Below the pieces are notes generated by a model. That model was given only the letters and a program-made list of their open reading frames with translations. It did not search any database and was not told the origin of the DNA. Positions 44,102 through 52,673 of a DNA stretch of 52,770 bases are shown piece by piece. Position numbers and translations under genes: made by a program. The stretch covers positions 1 to 52,770 of the forward strand of contig CAKRNE010000017.1 in NCBI GenBank assembly GCA_934365945.1, written 5' to 3'. This DNA is from an uncultured Agathobacter sp. GTDB taxonomy: Bacteria > Bacillota > Clostridia > Lachnospirales > Lachnospiraceae. The stretch's first letter is position 1. Each line of letters opens with the position of its first letter.

Positions 44102-45010
44102 ATGAAAAAGATATTAGTGACAGGCGGAACAACTTTTGTAAGTAAATATGTGGCAGAATATTTTGTGAATGTAGGTTATGAAGTATTTGTGCTTAACAGA
44201 AATTCTAAGCCACAAGTTCATGGAGTAAAACTCATTGAAGCTGATAGGCATAATTTGGGTGGTGTATTGAAGGATACATTCTTTGATGTTGTAGCGGATA
44301 TAACAGCTTATAATGATAACGATATAATTGATTTTGTTAAGGAATTGGGTTCTTTTGATCAGTATATTATGATTAGTTCAAGTGCTGTTTATCCAGAGTA
44401 TGGTGTTCAGCCATTTCTGGAAGAATCAGAGAAATCCGAAAATAAGTTTTGGGGTGCATATGGAACTGATAAAATAGCAGCTGAAAAGGCATTGCTTGAA
44501 AGAGTGAAAGATGCATATATATTAAGACCGCCTTATTTATATGGACCAATGAATAATGTGTACAGAGAGGCTTTTGTATTTGATTGCGCCTTGGCGGACA
44601 GAAAATTCTATTTACCTCAAGATGGCGGTATGAAATTACAATTTTTTCATGTGAAAGATTTATGCAGGTTGATGGAGGTAATAATTAAAGAAAAGCCTGA
44701 AGAACATATTTTAAATGTTGGTAATGTTGAAACAGTTTCTATTAAAGATTGGGTAACAAAATGCTATGAAAGCTTAGGAAAAATACCGGAATTTGTAAAT
44801 GTTTATGAGGAAATTGAACAGAGAAATTATTTTAGTTTTTACAACTATGAGTACTATTTGGATGTGTCACGTCAAAGCAAAATATATCCAGAAACCATAT
44901 CATTAGAAGACGGATTGAGAGATAGTGTTAAATGGTATTTGGAACATAGAACAGAGGTAAATAAGAAACCATATTTTGAATATATAAATGAAAATTTAAT
45001 GAAGGGTTAA
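44102..45010 (+). CDS. NAD-dependent epimerase/dehydratase (extended SDR)
   Basis: This 302-aa extended short-chain dehydrogenase has an N-terminal Rossmann loop (VTGGTTFVS, residues 6-14). The catalytic Ser cluster is ISSSAVYP and the Tyr-x3-Lys pair lies in GAYGTDKIAAEK. It probably acts on a nucleotide sugar or related substrate. AAGGAG (44090-44095) is 6 bp before ATG 44102. Confidence 0.85.
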   Translation: MKKILVTGGTTFVSKYVAEYFVNVGYEVFVLNRNSKPQVHGVKLIEADRHNLGGVLKDTFFDVVADITAYNDNDIIDFVKELGSFDQYIMISSSAVYPEYGVQPFLEESEKSENKFWGAYGTDKIAAEKALLERVKDAYILRPPYLYGPMNNVYREAFVFDCALADRKFYLPQDGGMKLQFFHVKDLCRLMEVIIKEKPEEHILNVGNVETVSIKDWVTKCYESLGKIPEFVNVYEEIEQRNYFSFYNYEYYLDVSRQSKIYPETISLEDGLRDSVKWYLEHRTEVNKKPYFEYINENLMKG

Positions 45011-45071
45011 TTGGAAAAGTCATTGTTGTAAAGAACATGATAACATTCAGTTTGACGAGGAGGTGCTTTAC

Positions 45072-45256
45072 ATGAAAAAAGTATATCAAGGATTATCGGT
45101 GTGATAATGCTGATTGTAGCTGTTGCATTTATAATATTTGCATTGAACCATCCAGAAAAGAGTTTTCCTTGGAACAATACAATTACGTGGTTACTGTATG
45201 GTGTATATTTTCTTGTGACAGTAGTGCTACTTATTGCTCCTAAAATGAAGAAGTGA
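45072..45256 (+). pseudogene. Small two-helix membrane protein, frameshifted at A6
   Basis: A strong ribosome site GAGGAGG (45057-45063) precedes ATG 45072, but that frame stops after ten codons. One more A in the A6 run right after ATG would open a 60-aa frame with two hydrophobic segments, ending in LLIAPKMKK at 45256. Polymerase slippage on the A tract, a recent mutation or a sequencing error would all explain this. Confidence 0.6.
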
Positions 45257-45320
45257 GAAATTCCCGTTTATCGGGAAGTTGCAGAGAATAAAAAATCGGA
45301 ATTATAGGAGGTGTATCTAT

Positions 45321-45653
45321 ATGAAATTAGCAGATTTAGCAACAGGTTCTGATGTGATAGTGTGGATTGTCTTTGGGATATTTGCTGTAATTTCTATAAT
45401 TTTACTTTCTGGACATGGAAGTTGGTTGATTTCTGGATATAATACAGCTTCAAAAGAAGAAAAGGAAAAATATGATGAAAAGAAGTTATGCAGGACAATG
45501 GGAATTGGAATGTCTATTATCGCAATTCTTGCATTAATTATGGGTTTGTTGGAAAATAGTTTACCTGCATCTTTTGTATATATTGCATTGGGGATTATTT
45601 TGGTTGATGTTGTGGTAATTATCATTTTAGGAAACACGCTATGCAGAAAGTAA
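45321..45653 (+). CDS. DUF3784-family membrane protein
   Basis: This 110-aa protein has three membrane segments (about residues 12-31, 58-76 and 83-104). The hallmark ISGYNTASKEEKEKYD lies between the first two. DUF3784 proteins are common in Firmicutes and uncharacterised. AGGAGG lies 10 bp before ATG 45321. The upstream spacer contains a TTCCCG/CGGGAA hairpin and the ATCGGAATT array motif. Confidence 0.85.
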   Translation: MKLADLATGSDVIVWIVFGIFAVISIILLSGHGSWLISGYNTASKEEKEKYDEKKLCRTMGIGMSIIAILALIMGLLENSLPASFVYIALGIILVDVVVIIILGNTLCRK

Positions 45654-45705
45654 CAACTTCCAGATTATGTAATCGCAAAAATCGAAAATGGACAAGGAGG
45701 TGGCT

Positions 45706-45894
45706 ATGCATATTAAATTGAAATATGGAAATACGAATACATTCTTTATTCGAGGAATGAGTGGAGATTTAGAGCCTATCGAATATCTTGCTGCTTATGA
45801 ACAAAATGATAGGCTAAAATATGATTGGGAACTTGTTATGCATTATGCTCCTAAAAAAATTTATTATGCCCACGCAAATGAAAAAATACTGTGA
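45706..45894 (+). pseudogene. MBL-fold hydrolase reduced by internal in-frame deletion
   Basis: The 62-aa frame joins a typical start of a metallo-beta-lactamase-fold protein (MHIKLKYGNTNTFFIRG) to its usual end (GDLEPIEYLAAYEQN, then YYAHANEK). The HxHxDH metal site and everything between are missing. Start and ribosome site (AAGGAGG) are intact, so a small peptide could still be made. Confidence 0.65.
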
Positions 45895-45970
45895 TTGACA
45901 ATTCGGAAGTTGTAAAGATAATAGAAATTAGGCTATGCAGTAATGTGTAGCCTTTTTGAGTATTAATACA

Positions 45971-46017
45971 TTGACATATATCTATGTATATGATATAACA
46001 TAGACAAATATCTATGT
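45971..46017 (+). promoter_or_regulatory. arsR-type promoter and operator
   Basis: TTGACA (45971-45976) and TATAAC (45994-45999) are 17 bp apart. ACATAGA (45998-46004) and TCTATGT (46011-46017) form a perfect inverted repeat at the start site. ATATCTATGT also occurs as a direct repeat (45978, 46008). This is a typical ArsR/SmtB autoregulatory layout. Confidence 0.7.
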
Positions 46018-46030
46018 GAGGTGAATAATT

Positions 46031-46324
46031 ATGAATGCTGAAAAAGTTGCATTGATTTGCAAAGCACTTGGAGATACAAACAGGTTGGAGATAGTTCAGA
46101 TGCTGTCCGATGGCGATAAATGTGGCTGTAAGATATTAGAAAAGTTTGAAATTACACAGCCTACACTATCACATCATATGAAAATACTTACAGCATGTGG
46201 TCTTGTGAATGATCGAAAAGAAGGAAAATGGCATCATTATTCTTTGAACTGTGAAACACTGATGAATTACAAGCATTTTATAGAATGCCTTACCTGTGTT
46301 GAATGCAGGGAAAAAGTTTGCTGA
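46031..46324 (+). CDS. ArsR/SmtB-family regulator
   Basis: This 97-aa winged-helix repressor has ALGDTNRLEIVQML at the N-terminus and the recognition helix in QPTLSHHMKIL. Cysteine pairs (CGC near residue 36, CVEC near 89 and a terminal VC) could sense arsenite or another metal(loid). It precedes a DUF5714 remnant and a truncated arsenate reductase, so it was probably the regulator of an ars-like operon now decayed. Confidence 0.87.
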   Translation: MNAEKVALICKALGDTNRLEIVQMLSDGDKCGCKILEKFEITQPTLSHHMKILTACGLVNDRKEGKWHHYSLNCETLMNYKHFIECLTCVECREKVC

Positions 46325-46345
46325 AATAAATTTAAGGAGATTACA

Positions 46346-46679
46346 ATGACGATACAGGATAAAGCAGAACTTATAATTAAAGATATTAAATTAGAGAAAG
46401 GAACGAATCCAATTCAAATTTTTAAGAAAATTGCACAGAAAGAATATGTTAGTATGCATGGTCCTGAACATCATATATTAGATGGAGCAAGTTTGCTTGT
46501 AGCATATAAAAATGCTGGAGGAAACATTGATATTGAAAATGCTCTTGAAAAACTAATGTCAGAAGGTCTGAGAATGCCTGAGGCAATGTGTGGATTATGG
46601 GGAATATGAATATATGCGGTGTGAGTATTCTAAGAGGAATGAACAGTGTATAAGGGAAAGGTGTCCATATTATGAGTAA
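46346..46679 (+). pseudogene. DUF5714 protein gene with internal deletion
   Basis: The first 87 codons match the start of DUF5714 proteins (HGPEHHILDGASLL, then AMCGLWGI) and stop at 46607-46609. In another frame, 46608-46679 encodes a cysteine-rich end (RCEYSKRNEQCI, CPYY) like the C-terminus of the same family. About half the gene is missing at the junction. The tail overlaps the ArsC start by 8 bp, as in an intact operon. Confidence 0.6.
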
Positions 46680-46845
46680 AAAGAAAATAGCATTTATATG
46701 TGTTCATAATTCATGTAGAAGTCAGATTGCGGAGGCTCTCGGAAAATATTTGGCATCAGATGTATTTGAAAGTTATTCCGCAGGAACAGAACACAAAATT
46801 ATGCCAAAGCCTAATTGTTTTGCTTGCATTATATTTTATTGTTAA
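46672..46845 (+). pseudogene. Truncated thioredoxin-type arsenate reductase (ArsC, LMW-PTP fold)
   Basis: The 57-aa frame has the phosphatase-like active site C-V-H-N-S-C-R-S near residues 10-17 and the following QIAEALGKYL and YSAGTE segments. It then runs into unrelated sequence and stops. A full protein is about 130 aa, so it should be inactive. Confidence 0.72.
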
Positions 46846-47023
46846 GTGTGCTGTCAAAAAAGGAATAGAAGAAGCCTATATGGATATTACGTGGAAAGTC
46901 ACTGCCGAAGATATTGAGGCAGAAAAAATATGTAATAAATTTGGGCTTAACGAAGATGTGTATATTTATTGTGCGTATGGAGAATCTATCTCCATCAAAT
47001 CTATTGAAATCTCCATCATTTAG
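46846..47023 (+). pseudogene. Unidentified gene fragment
   Basis: After the broken arsC, about 55 codons read as natural-looking protein (KKGIEEAYMDITWKV, then AEKICNKFGLNED) ending at 47023. There is no start codon or ribosome site of its own. I do not recognise the family. Probably the 3' end of a gene joined here by deletion. Confidence 0.4.
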
Positions 47024-47041
47024 CATTAAAATGATGGAGAT
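47009..47041 (+). promoter_or_regulatory. 13-bp hairpin just upstream of the fic gene
   Basis: ATCTCCATCATTT (47009-47021) pairs perfectly with AAATGATGGAGAT (47029-47041). It sits 25 bp before the fic start. GGAGAT recurs in the ribosome site (AAGGAGAT), so the left arm could also pair with that site and hide it. Could be an operator, a terminator or a translation switch. Confidence 0.5.
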
Positions 47042-47065
47042 AAATTCAAAATGAAGGAGATTTCA

Positions 47066-48112
47066 ATGAGAAATTTTGATTATATTACAAATCCTGCGAA
47101 GTTGCTGACACCTGAAATTGTTCAGATGGTTGGCAGTATTCATGAGCATAAAGGTAAACAGGAATTATTTCTGGAAGCAAACATAGACGAACTGAAAACA
47201 CTTCTGGAAGTTGCTTTAATTCAAAGTACGGGAGCATCTAACCGAATTGAAGGTATATTTACAAGTGATAAACGTTTGGAAGAACTGGTAAGTCAGAAAG
47301 CAGAGCCACGTAATCGGTCTGAACAGGAAATTGCCGGCTACCGTGAAGTGCTGGCTACGATTCACGAAAGTTATGAATATATCATTCCAAGACCAAACAT
47401 TATTTTACAGTTACATCGTGATTTATATTCTTATTCCCAAGGAAACACCGGTGGTACCTATAAGAATTCAGACAATGTAATTGCAGAAACCGATGCCGAG
47501 GGACACCAGAAAGCTCGTTTTATTCCAGTTCCAGCTTTTCAGACTGCAGAAGCAATAGACGAACTTTGCGTTCGTTTCCTTGAAGCATGGGAAGCAAATC
47601 TTATTGATAAACTGATTTTAATCCCCATGTTCATTCTGGATTTTTTGTGTATTCATCCTTTCAATGATGGAAATGGTAGAATGAGCCGTCTGTTGACTTT
47701 ATTGTTGTTCTATAAGGCTGGATATATCGTTGGAAAGTATGTCAGCATGGAAATGCTGATTGAAAAAACGAAAGAAACATATTATGAAGCTCTTCAAGCA
47801 AGTTCTGTCGGTTGGCATGAGGGTGAAAACAGTTATGAGCCCTTTGTTAAGTATTATTTAGGTATTATGCTGAAAGCATACAATGAATTTGAAAGCCGTG
47901 TAGAACATTTGAAGTACCATAATCTTTCCAAGCCGGATAGAATTAAGGCGGTGATTGATAATAAGGTCGGTAAGATAACGAAGAAGGAAATTATGGAACT
48001 ATGCCCTGACATAAGTAAGGTTACCGTGGAAAGAACACTGACGGATTTAGTTAAGAGTGGGTATATCGCAAAGGTCGGTGCAGGTCCATCCACCGGTTAT
48101 GTCCGTATTTAA
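47066..48112 (+). CDS. Fic-family AMPylating protein with C-terminal winged helix
   Basis: This 348-aa Fic protein should transfer AMP from ATP to target proteins. The catalytic motif HPFNDGNGR (about residues 191-199) is intact. An N-terminal inhibitory helix is visible as SNRIEG (S-x3-E-G type), so activity is self-limited. The C-terminal ~60 residues form a winged helix like those of DNA-binding Fic proteins. ATG 47066 has AAGGAG (47054-47059) 6 bp upstream. Confidence 0.9.
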   Translation: MRNFDYITNPAKLLTPEIVQMVGSIHEHKGKQELFLEANIDELKTLLEVALIQSTGASNRIEGIFTSDKRLEELVSQKAEPRNRSEQEIAGYREVLATIHESYEYIIPRPNIILQLHRDLYSYSQGNTGGTYKNSDNVIAETDAEGHQKARFIPVPAFQTAEAIDELCVRFLEAWEANLIDKLILIPMFILDFLCIHPFNDGNGRMSRLLTLLLFYKAGYIVGKYVSMEMLIEKTKETYYEALQASSVGWHEGENSYEPFVKYYLGIMLKAYNEFESRVEHLKYHNLSKPDRIKAVIDNKVGKITKKEIMELCPDISKVTVERTLTDLVKSGYIAKVGAGPSTGYVRI

Positions 48113-48149
48113 AAAAATATTTTCAGATTTCCATAATAATATTATTACT

Positions 48150-48391
48150 ACTTTGAATTTTTATACGGATTTGTCTTTGAACACATTGGAAATTATACAT
48201 ATATACCGTTTTATGCAGCGTCTCTTGTTACGATTGTAATAGGCTTACAGTCTTTTAGCATTTCAATCAGTTCACCATGTCACTTTTATTTTGTGTTATA
48301 CTGTTTTATATAATTTTTTTGCCCTTGTATTTTCCCTTATCAGAGTTCGTAAACGCTGGTGGGACGATATAACACAAGGGAAACAATAAGG
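48150..48391 (+). pseudogene. Remnant of a small membrane protein
   Basis: One frame encodes a hydrophobic segment (FVFEHIGNYTYIPFYAASL, then VTIVIGLQSF). A second frame further on gives the end of a membrane protein (FFALVFSLIRVRKRWWDD). No start or ribosome site is present. It is a decayed gene of unknown family ahead of the two-component system. Confidence 0.4.
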
Positions 48392-48428
48392 CAAATATCT
48401 TATAACGATAACGAAAGGACTATAATTC

Positions 48429-49091
48429 ATGAGTAGAATACTTTTGTTGGAAGATGACACAATGATTGCTTCGGGGATTCTGTATGCACTTGAGACAGAA
48501 GGGTATGAAACAAATCATGCCACATGTATAAAAGATGCCGGAAGTTTAATTGAACATTATAATTTTGACCTGGCAATTATAGATATGCAGCTTCCGGATG
48601 GAACTGGATTTGATGTAAGTGAGATATGCAAAAATAATGCGACATCTGTGATTTTCCTGACAGTTGTGGATGATGAAAATACAATTGTGAGGGCATTTGA
48701 TGAAGGAGCACAGGATTATATTGTAAAGCCTTTCAGAATTCGAGAACTTTTGGCGAGAGTTCGGCGCATTTTATCTGCCAATATCAAAAATGGAGAGAAA
48801 GATAACATAATCTATATGGGTCATGCAGCCATCCATACAGATGAGGCAAAGGTTTATGTAAATGATAAAATCATAGAACTTACAGCATTGGAATATCGGT
48901 TACTGCTTATTTTTGCGAGTAATAAAGGAATCCTTTTGACAAGGCAGCAGATTCTTGACAAAATATGGGACGCAGACGGCAACTTTGTTGAGGACAATAC
49001 ACTTACCGTCTATGTGAAACGGTTGAGGGAGAAGCTTGGAGAGGCAATACATATTGAGACTGTGAGGGGAATGGGATATCGTGTGGATTAA
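48429..49091 (+). CDS. OmpR-family response regulator
   Basis: This 220-aa protein has a receiver domain (acidic pair near 9-10, phospho-acceptor D52, conserved K100) and a C-terminal winged-helix DNA-binding domain (LTALEYRLL through GYRVD). It overlaps the kinase gene by 11 bp. It probably controls the downstream ABC transporter through the TTGTCAC sites at 49917-49953. Confidence 0.92.
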   Translation: MSRILLLEDDTMIASGILYALETEGYETNHATCIKDAGSLIEHYNFDLAIIDMQLPDGTGFDVSEICKNNATSVIFLTVVDDENTIVRAFDEGAQDYIVKPFRIRELLARVRRILSANIKNGEKDNIIYMGHAAIHTDEAKVYVNDKIIELTALEYRLLLIFASNKGILLTRQQILDKIWDADGNFVEDNTLTVYVKRLREKLGEAIHIETVRGMGYRVD

Positions 49092-49905
49092 GAAAAAAGA
49101 TATAGAACAGTTGTCGGAGTTTGTGAAAGGCTATGGTTCCGGCGAGAAACTGGATATCCGAGAGAATAAGGAAGGCTCTTTTAACATATTAAAAAATGAT
49201 ATTTATGCTCTTGTGAACACGAAAAATGAACAGATAAAAGCAGTTGAGGCAGAAAGAGATAGTCTCTCTGATTATATGGCAGATATTTCCCATCAGTTAA
49301 AAACACCGATTACTTCTATGATGATTATGGCGGATTTACTGGAGAAGGCGAAGCCGGAAAAACAGACAGAGTTCATTCATAACATTCAGGTTTCGTTAAA
49401 CAAAATGGAGTGGCTTGTAGGGGCACTTCTTAAGATGGCAAAGCTTGATGCACATGCAGTCGATTTTATCAGAAATGACATCCACACGTCAGAACTTTTA
49501 GAGGCAGTAAAACCATCGGTGGCAATCCTTTTGGATATCCACAGTCTGACCATAGAATTGAAACAAGATTGTATCATACATTGTGATAAACGCTGGACTA
49601 CAGAAGCACTTACGAACATTGTCAAAAATGCCATCGAATATTCACCGGATGGAAGTGTGATTGAGATCGACAGCGGAGAAAATTCGATGTATAGTTGGAT
49701 TTCGGTCAGGGACAGCGGTGTGGGAATGGACAAAACTGAGTATGCTGCTCTTTTTAAAAGGTTTGAAAATTCTACCAATGAAAATGGATTTGGAATCGGA
49801 ATGCCGCTTGCGCTCTCTATTATGAAAGGACAGGGTGGAGATATTGATGTTGATTTTGGTGGCAAGGGAGAGGGAACGATTTTTATTTTGAAATTTTTTA
49901 AGTGA
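49081..49905 (+). CDS. Sensor histidine kinase without membrane segments
   Basis: This 274-aa kinase has the phospho-acceptor H71 in the H-box (DISHQLKTP), the N-box (NIVKNAIEYS), G1 (DSGVGM) and G2 (GFGIGMPLA). The start is GTG 49081, translationally coupled to the regulator. Unlike BceS/VanS relatives, no transmembrane helix precedes the H-box. It may be soluble, tethered through the ABC permease, or have lost its N-terminus. Confidence 0.9.
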   Translation: MWIKKKDIEQLSEFVKGYGSGEKLDIRENKEGSFNILKNDIYALVNTKNEQIKAVEAERDSLSDYMADISHQLKTPITSMMIMADLLEKAKPEKQTEFIHNIQVSLNKMEWLVGALLKMAKLDAHAVDFIRNDIHTSELLEAVKPSVAILLDIHSLTIELKQDCIIHCDKRWTTEALTNIVKNAIEYSPDGSVIEIDSGENSMYSWISVRDSGVGMDKTEYAALFKRFENSTNENGFGIGMPLALSIMKGQGGDIDVDFGGKGEGTIFILKFFK

Positions 49906-49916
49906 ATTGTTTCTAA

Positions 49917-49953
49917 GTGACAAAATTGTCACAATAATAATTTCTTTTGTCAC
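49917..49953 (+). promoter_or_regulatory. Likely response-regulator binding sites
   Basis: GTGACAA-AA-TTGTCAC (49917-49932) is a 7-bp inverted repeat. A second TTGTCAC lies at 49947-49953, 21 bp after the first. Two-turn spacing of direct repeats is typical for OmpR-type regulators. They lie about 50 bp before the ABC ATPase ribosome site. Confidence 0.6.
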
Positions 49954-50004
49954 GGAACAGTCATTTTGCATTGCTAGGATGGTATTTGAAAAAGGAGGAC
50001 TACA

Positions 50005-50685
50005 ATGGCTGTTTTAGAAGTGAAGGAATTAACAAAGAAATATGGTGAAGGTGAATCGGAAGTGATTGCGCTTGATCACGTGTCTTTTTCGGTGGAAAGA
50101 GGAGAATTTGTTGCAATCATCGGAGCATCCGGTTCCGGGAAATCGACACTTATGAATATGATTGGCGGAATTGATTATCCAACAAGCGGTTCTATTATCA
50201 TTGATGGAAATGAGATACAAGCAATGAGCGAGGATGAACTTGCAATTTTCCGCAGAAGAAATCTGGGAATTGTTTATCAGTTTTATAATCTGATACCCAC
50301 TCTTACTGCGGAGGAAAATATTGCGCTGCCATGGAAATTAGATGGAAGAAAAGAGAATAAGGAACGGCTTTCTGAGATTGTGAATATGCTGGGTCTTGAG
50401 AAAAGGGCAAAACATCTGCCGGGTCAAATGTCAGGAGGTCAGCAGCAAAGAGTATCCATAGGAAGGGCACTTATAAACGAGCCGGCATTTATTCTTGCAG
50501 ATGAGCCTACGGGAAATCTTGACAGTAAAACAAGCAGAGAGATTCTGGATATTTTGAAGTTCACCAATCAGAAATATAAGCAGACGATTCTTCTTGTCAC
50601 ACATGACGAAAAAATAGCACTGAAGGCGAACCGAATCATCACGATCGGAGATGGAAAAATCATAAAAGACGAGGTGATGAAGTAA
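50005..50685 (+). CDS. ABC transporter ATPase (BceA/MacB type)
   Basis: This 226-aa ATPase has Walker A GASGSGKST (near 39-47), the Q-loop YQFYNL, signature MSGGQQQRVSIGRAL and Walker B FILADEPTGNLD, ending with the switch His in VTHDE. It pairs with the FtsX-type permease that follows (overlapping TAATG). With the upstream two-component genes it forms a Bce-like module, often for sensing and resisting peptide antibiotics. AAAGGAGG precedes ATG. Confidence 0.92.
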   Translation: MAVLEVKELTKKYGEGESEVIALDHVSFSVERGEFVAIIGASGSGKSTLMNMIGGIDYPTSGSIIIDGNEIQAMSEDELAIFRRRNLGIVYQFYNLIPTLTAEENIALPWKLDGRKENKERLSEIVNMLGLEKRAKHLPGQMSGGQQQRVSIGRALINEPAFILADEPTGNLDSKTSREILDILKFTNQKYKQTILLVTHDEKIALKANRIITIGDGKIIKDEVMK

Positions 50686-52673
50686 TGAAAATAACAGCAC
50701 AACTCGCCTTAAGCCAGATGAAACTGAATAAAAAAAGAACGATTGCGGGAATTTTTGCGATCGCACTTGCAACATCACTTATTACAACTGTAATGTGTTT
50801 TGTGACAAGCGCAAATAAGATGCTTACGGATTTCCTTGGCTTAGATTATGGAGAATATGGAGGAGCATACTCTCTCATGCTTGCAATACCGGCACTGCTT
50901 TTAGGTCTTCTTATTGCGGCAATGTCGATTACTGTAATATCCAATATATTTTCTGCCAGTGCCAATAAGCGGATACAGGAGTTTGGTATTTTAAAATGTG
51001 TTGGTGCAACAGGCAGACAGATAAGGGCAAGTGTTATCTATGAGAGCTTATGGCTTAGTCTGACGGCCATCCCGCTTGGACTCATTGCTGGAACTATACT
51101 TGGTTATATTAGTGTAAAAATTACAGGACATTTTATTTCCGATATCAATGATGCTGCAAAAGAAATTATTATGAGACCTTTTACCTTTTCTCTGCCCTTT
51201 CATATATCTGTGTGGACATATTTGTTTGCAGGTGTATTTTCGTTTTGTATTGTATTATTCTCTGCATACAGACCAGCTAAAAAGGTTGGTAAATTTACTG
51301 CCATCCAGTGTGTAAAAGGGATTGGAGCAGGTACAGCTTTGAAAGAGATCCAGGTAAAAGACAGCTTTATCCAAAAAATATTTGGATGTGAGTCGGCAAT
51401 TGCCTATAAAAACATGAAAAGAAACAAATACGGCTATAAGGCAACGATACGTGCATTGTCACTTGGGATTTTACTTTTTCTGTTAACTGGAGGATTATCC
51501 GGTCAGGCAAAGGAATTCCAAGAATGGATGACACCAAAATCAAAAGAAATGATGGTGGATTATTGCTCCAATTACGATATCGAAGTAAATGCGAAAACAG
51601 GGAAAGAAGAGAGAAAAATAAGCCGACCTGTTACATCAGACCAATATAATGAAATCACACAAAAGCTGGAAAAGTACGGGATAGACGTATATGGTGTTGG
51701 AGCAGATACTTTTACCTACAATGCGTTATTAGATAAAAATACATTAACAGAGGATATGCTGCAGGTTCCGAAATTTTCTGATGATAATGGGGAAACAAGG
51801 ACAGAAATCGTGTCCGTTGATGATGAACTCTATAAAAAACTGTGTGACAGGGCAGGCGCAGAATATGGAAGTATCCTTTTGCTGAACACTTACCAATATA
51901 ATGACAATGGAGAGTATGTGTCGATAAAACCTTTTAAAGATGATGTGACACAGATTTCCCTGATAAACGCAGCCAATGAGAAGAACACACTTACAATTGG
52001 AGGTATTTTAGAACCGTCCGATTTAAAGGAATATGGTTTTTGGGAAATGACACCATATCCGGTCAGAATTGTCGTACCTGATGCGGATGCGAGGAGTTTT
52101 GACTGGTTTAGTATGCCATCAGATGAAGATGATTATACAGAATATGCCAGAAGTGTCATGGATGAATATTTTCCGATTATGGCAGAGGATTCTTATACAG
52201 AGCAGGGATATACCGTGAGAATTGCCCGCACAGATGCTATGATTAAAATGCTCAATATAGCTATAGTTCTTGCTGAAATTGTGATGTATGGCTTTGTTAT
52301 CCTGCTTATTCTCATGGGATTTACAAGCGTAATTAGTACGCTGACGACAAATATCAGAATCAGAAGCCGTGAATTTGCCGTGTTAAAGAGTGTTGGAATG
52401 ACAAATAAATCACTTTGCAGGATGTTATATAGTGAAAGTATTTTTTGCGTTTTAAATGCACTTGTTCCGGGAGTGATACTTGGAATTGCAATTCCATTTT
52501 TAATTAATTTATCCATTCGGAAGGCTTTTCCGGTATTGTATCATATTCCGTGGGCGGCATTATTTGGTGGTATATTTGTTTTGATAGGAATTGTGTTTTT
52601 TATCACACGAACTGAAATTCACAAGTTAAGAGATAAAAGTATTATTGATGAAATAAGAATGGATATTGTATAA
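50685..52673 (+). CDS. FtsX-type ABC permease (BceB-like)
   Basis: This 662-aa permease has several membrane segments in the N-terminal ~280 residues (including the FtsX-like core at about 60-200) and again at the C-terminus (about 530-650). Between them lies a large, mostly hydrophilic region (about 285-525) that should face outside. This resembles BceB-type permeases, whose outer domain recognises peptide antibiotics. It probably also signals to the upstream kinase. Confidence 0.88.
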   Translation: MKITAQLALSQMKLNKKRTIAGIFAIALATSLITTVMCFVTSANKMLTDFLGLDYGEYGGAYSLMLAIPALLLGLLIAAMSITVISNIFSASANKRIQEFGILKCVGATGRQIRASVIYESLWLSLTAIPLGLIAGTILGYISVKITGHFISDINDAAKEIIMRPFTFSLPFHISVWTYLFAGVFSFCIVLFSAYRPAKKVGKFTAIQCVKGIGAGTALKEIQVKDSFIQKIFGCESAIAYKNMKRNKYGYKATIRALSLGILLFLLTGGLSGQAKEFQEWMTPKSKEMMVDYCSNYDIEVNAKTGKEERKISRPVTSDQYNEITQKLEKYGIDVYGVGADTFTYNALLDKNTLTEDMLQVPKFSDDNGETRTEIVSVDDELYKKLCDRAGAEYGSILLLNTYQYNDNGEYVSIKPFKDDVTQISLINAANEKNTLTIGGILEPSDLKEYGFWEMTPYPVRIVVPDADARSFDWFSMPSDEDDYTEYARSVMDEYFPIMAEDSYTEQGYTVRIARTDAMIKMLNIAIVLAEIVMYGFVILLILMGFTSVISTLTTNIRIRSREFAVLKSVGMTNKSLCRMLYSESIFCVLNALVPGVILGIAIPFLINLSIRKAFPVLYHIPWAALFGGIFVLIGIVFFITRTEIHKLRDKSIIDEIRMDIV

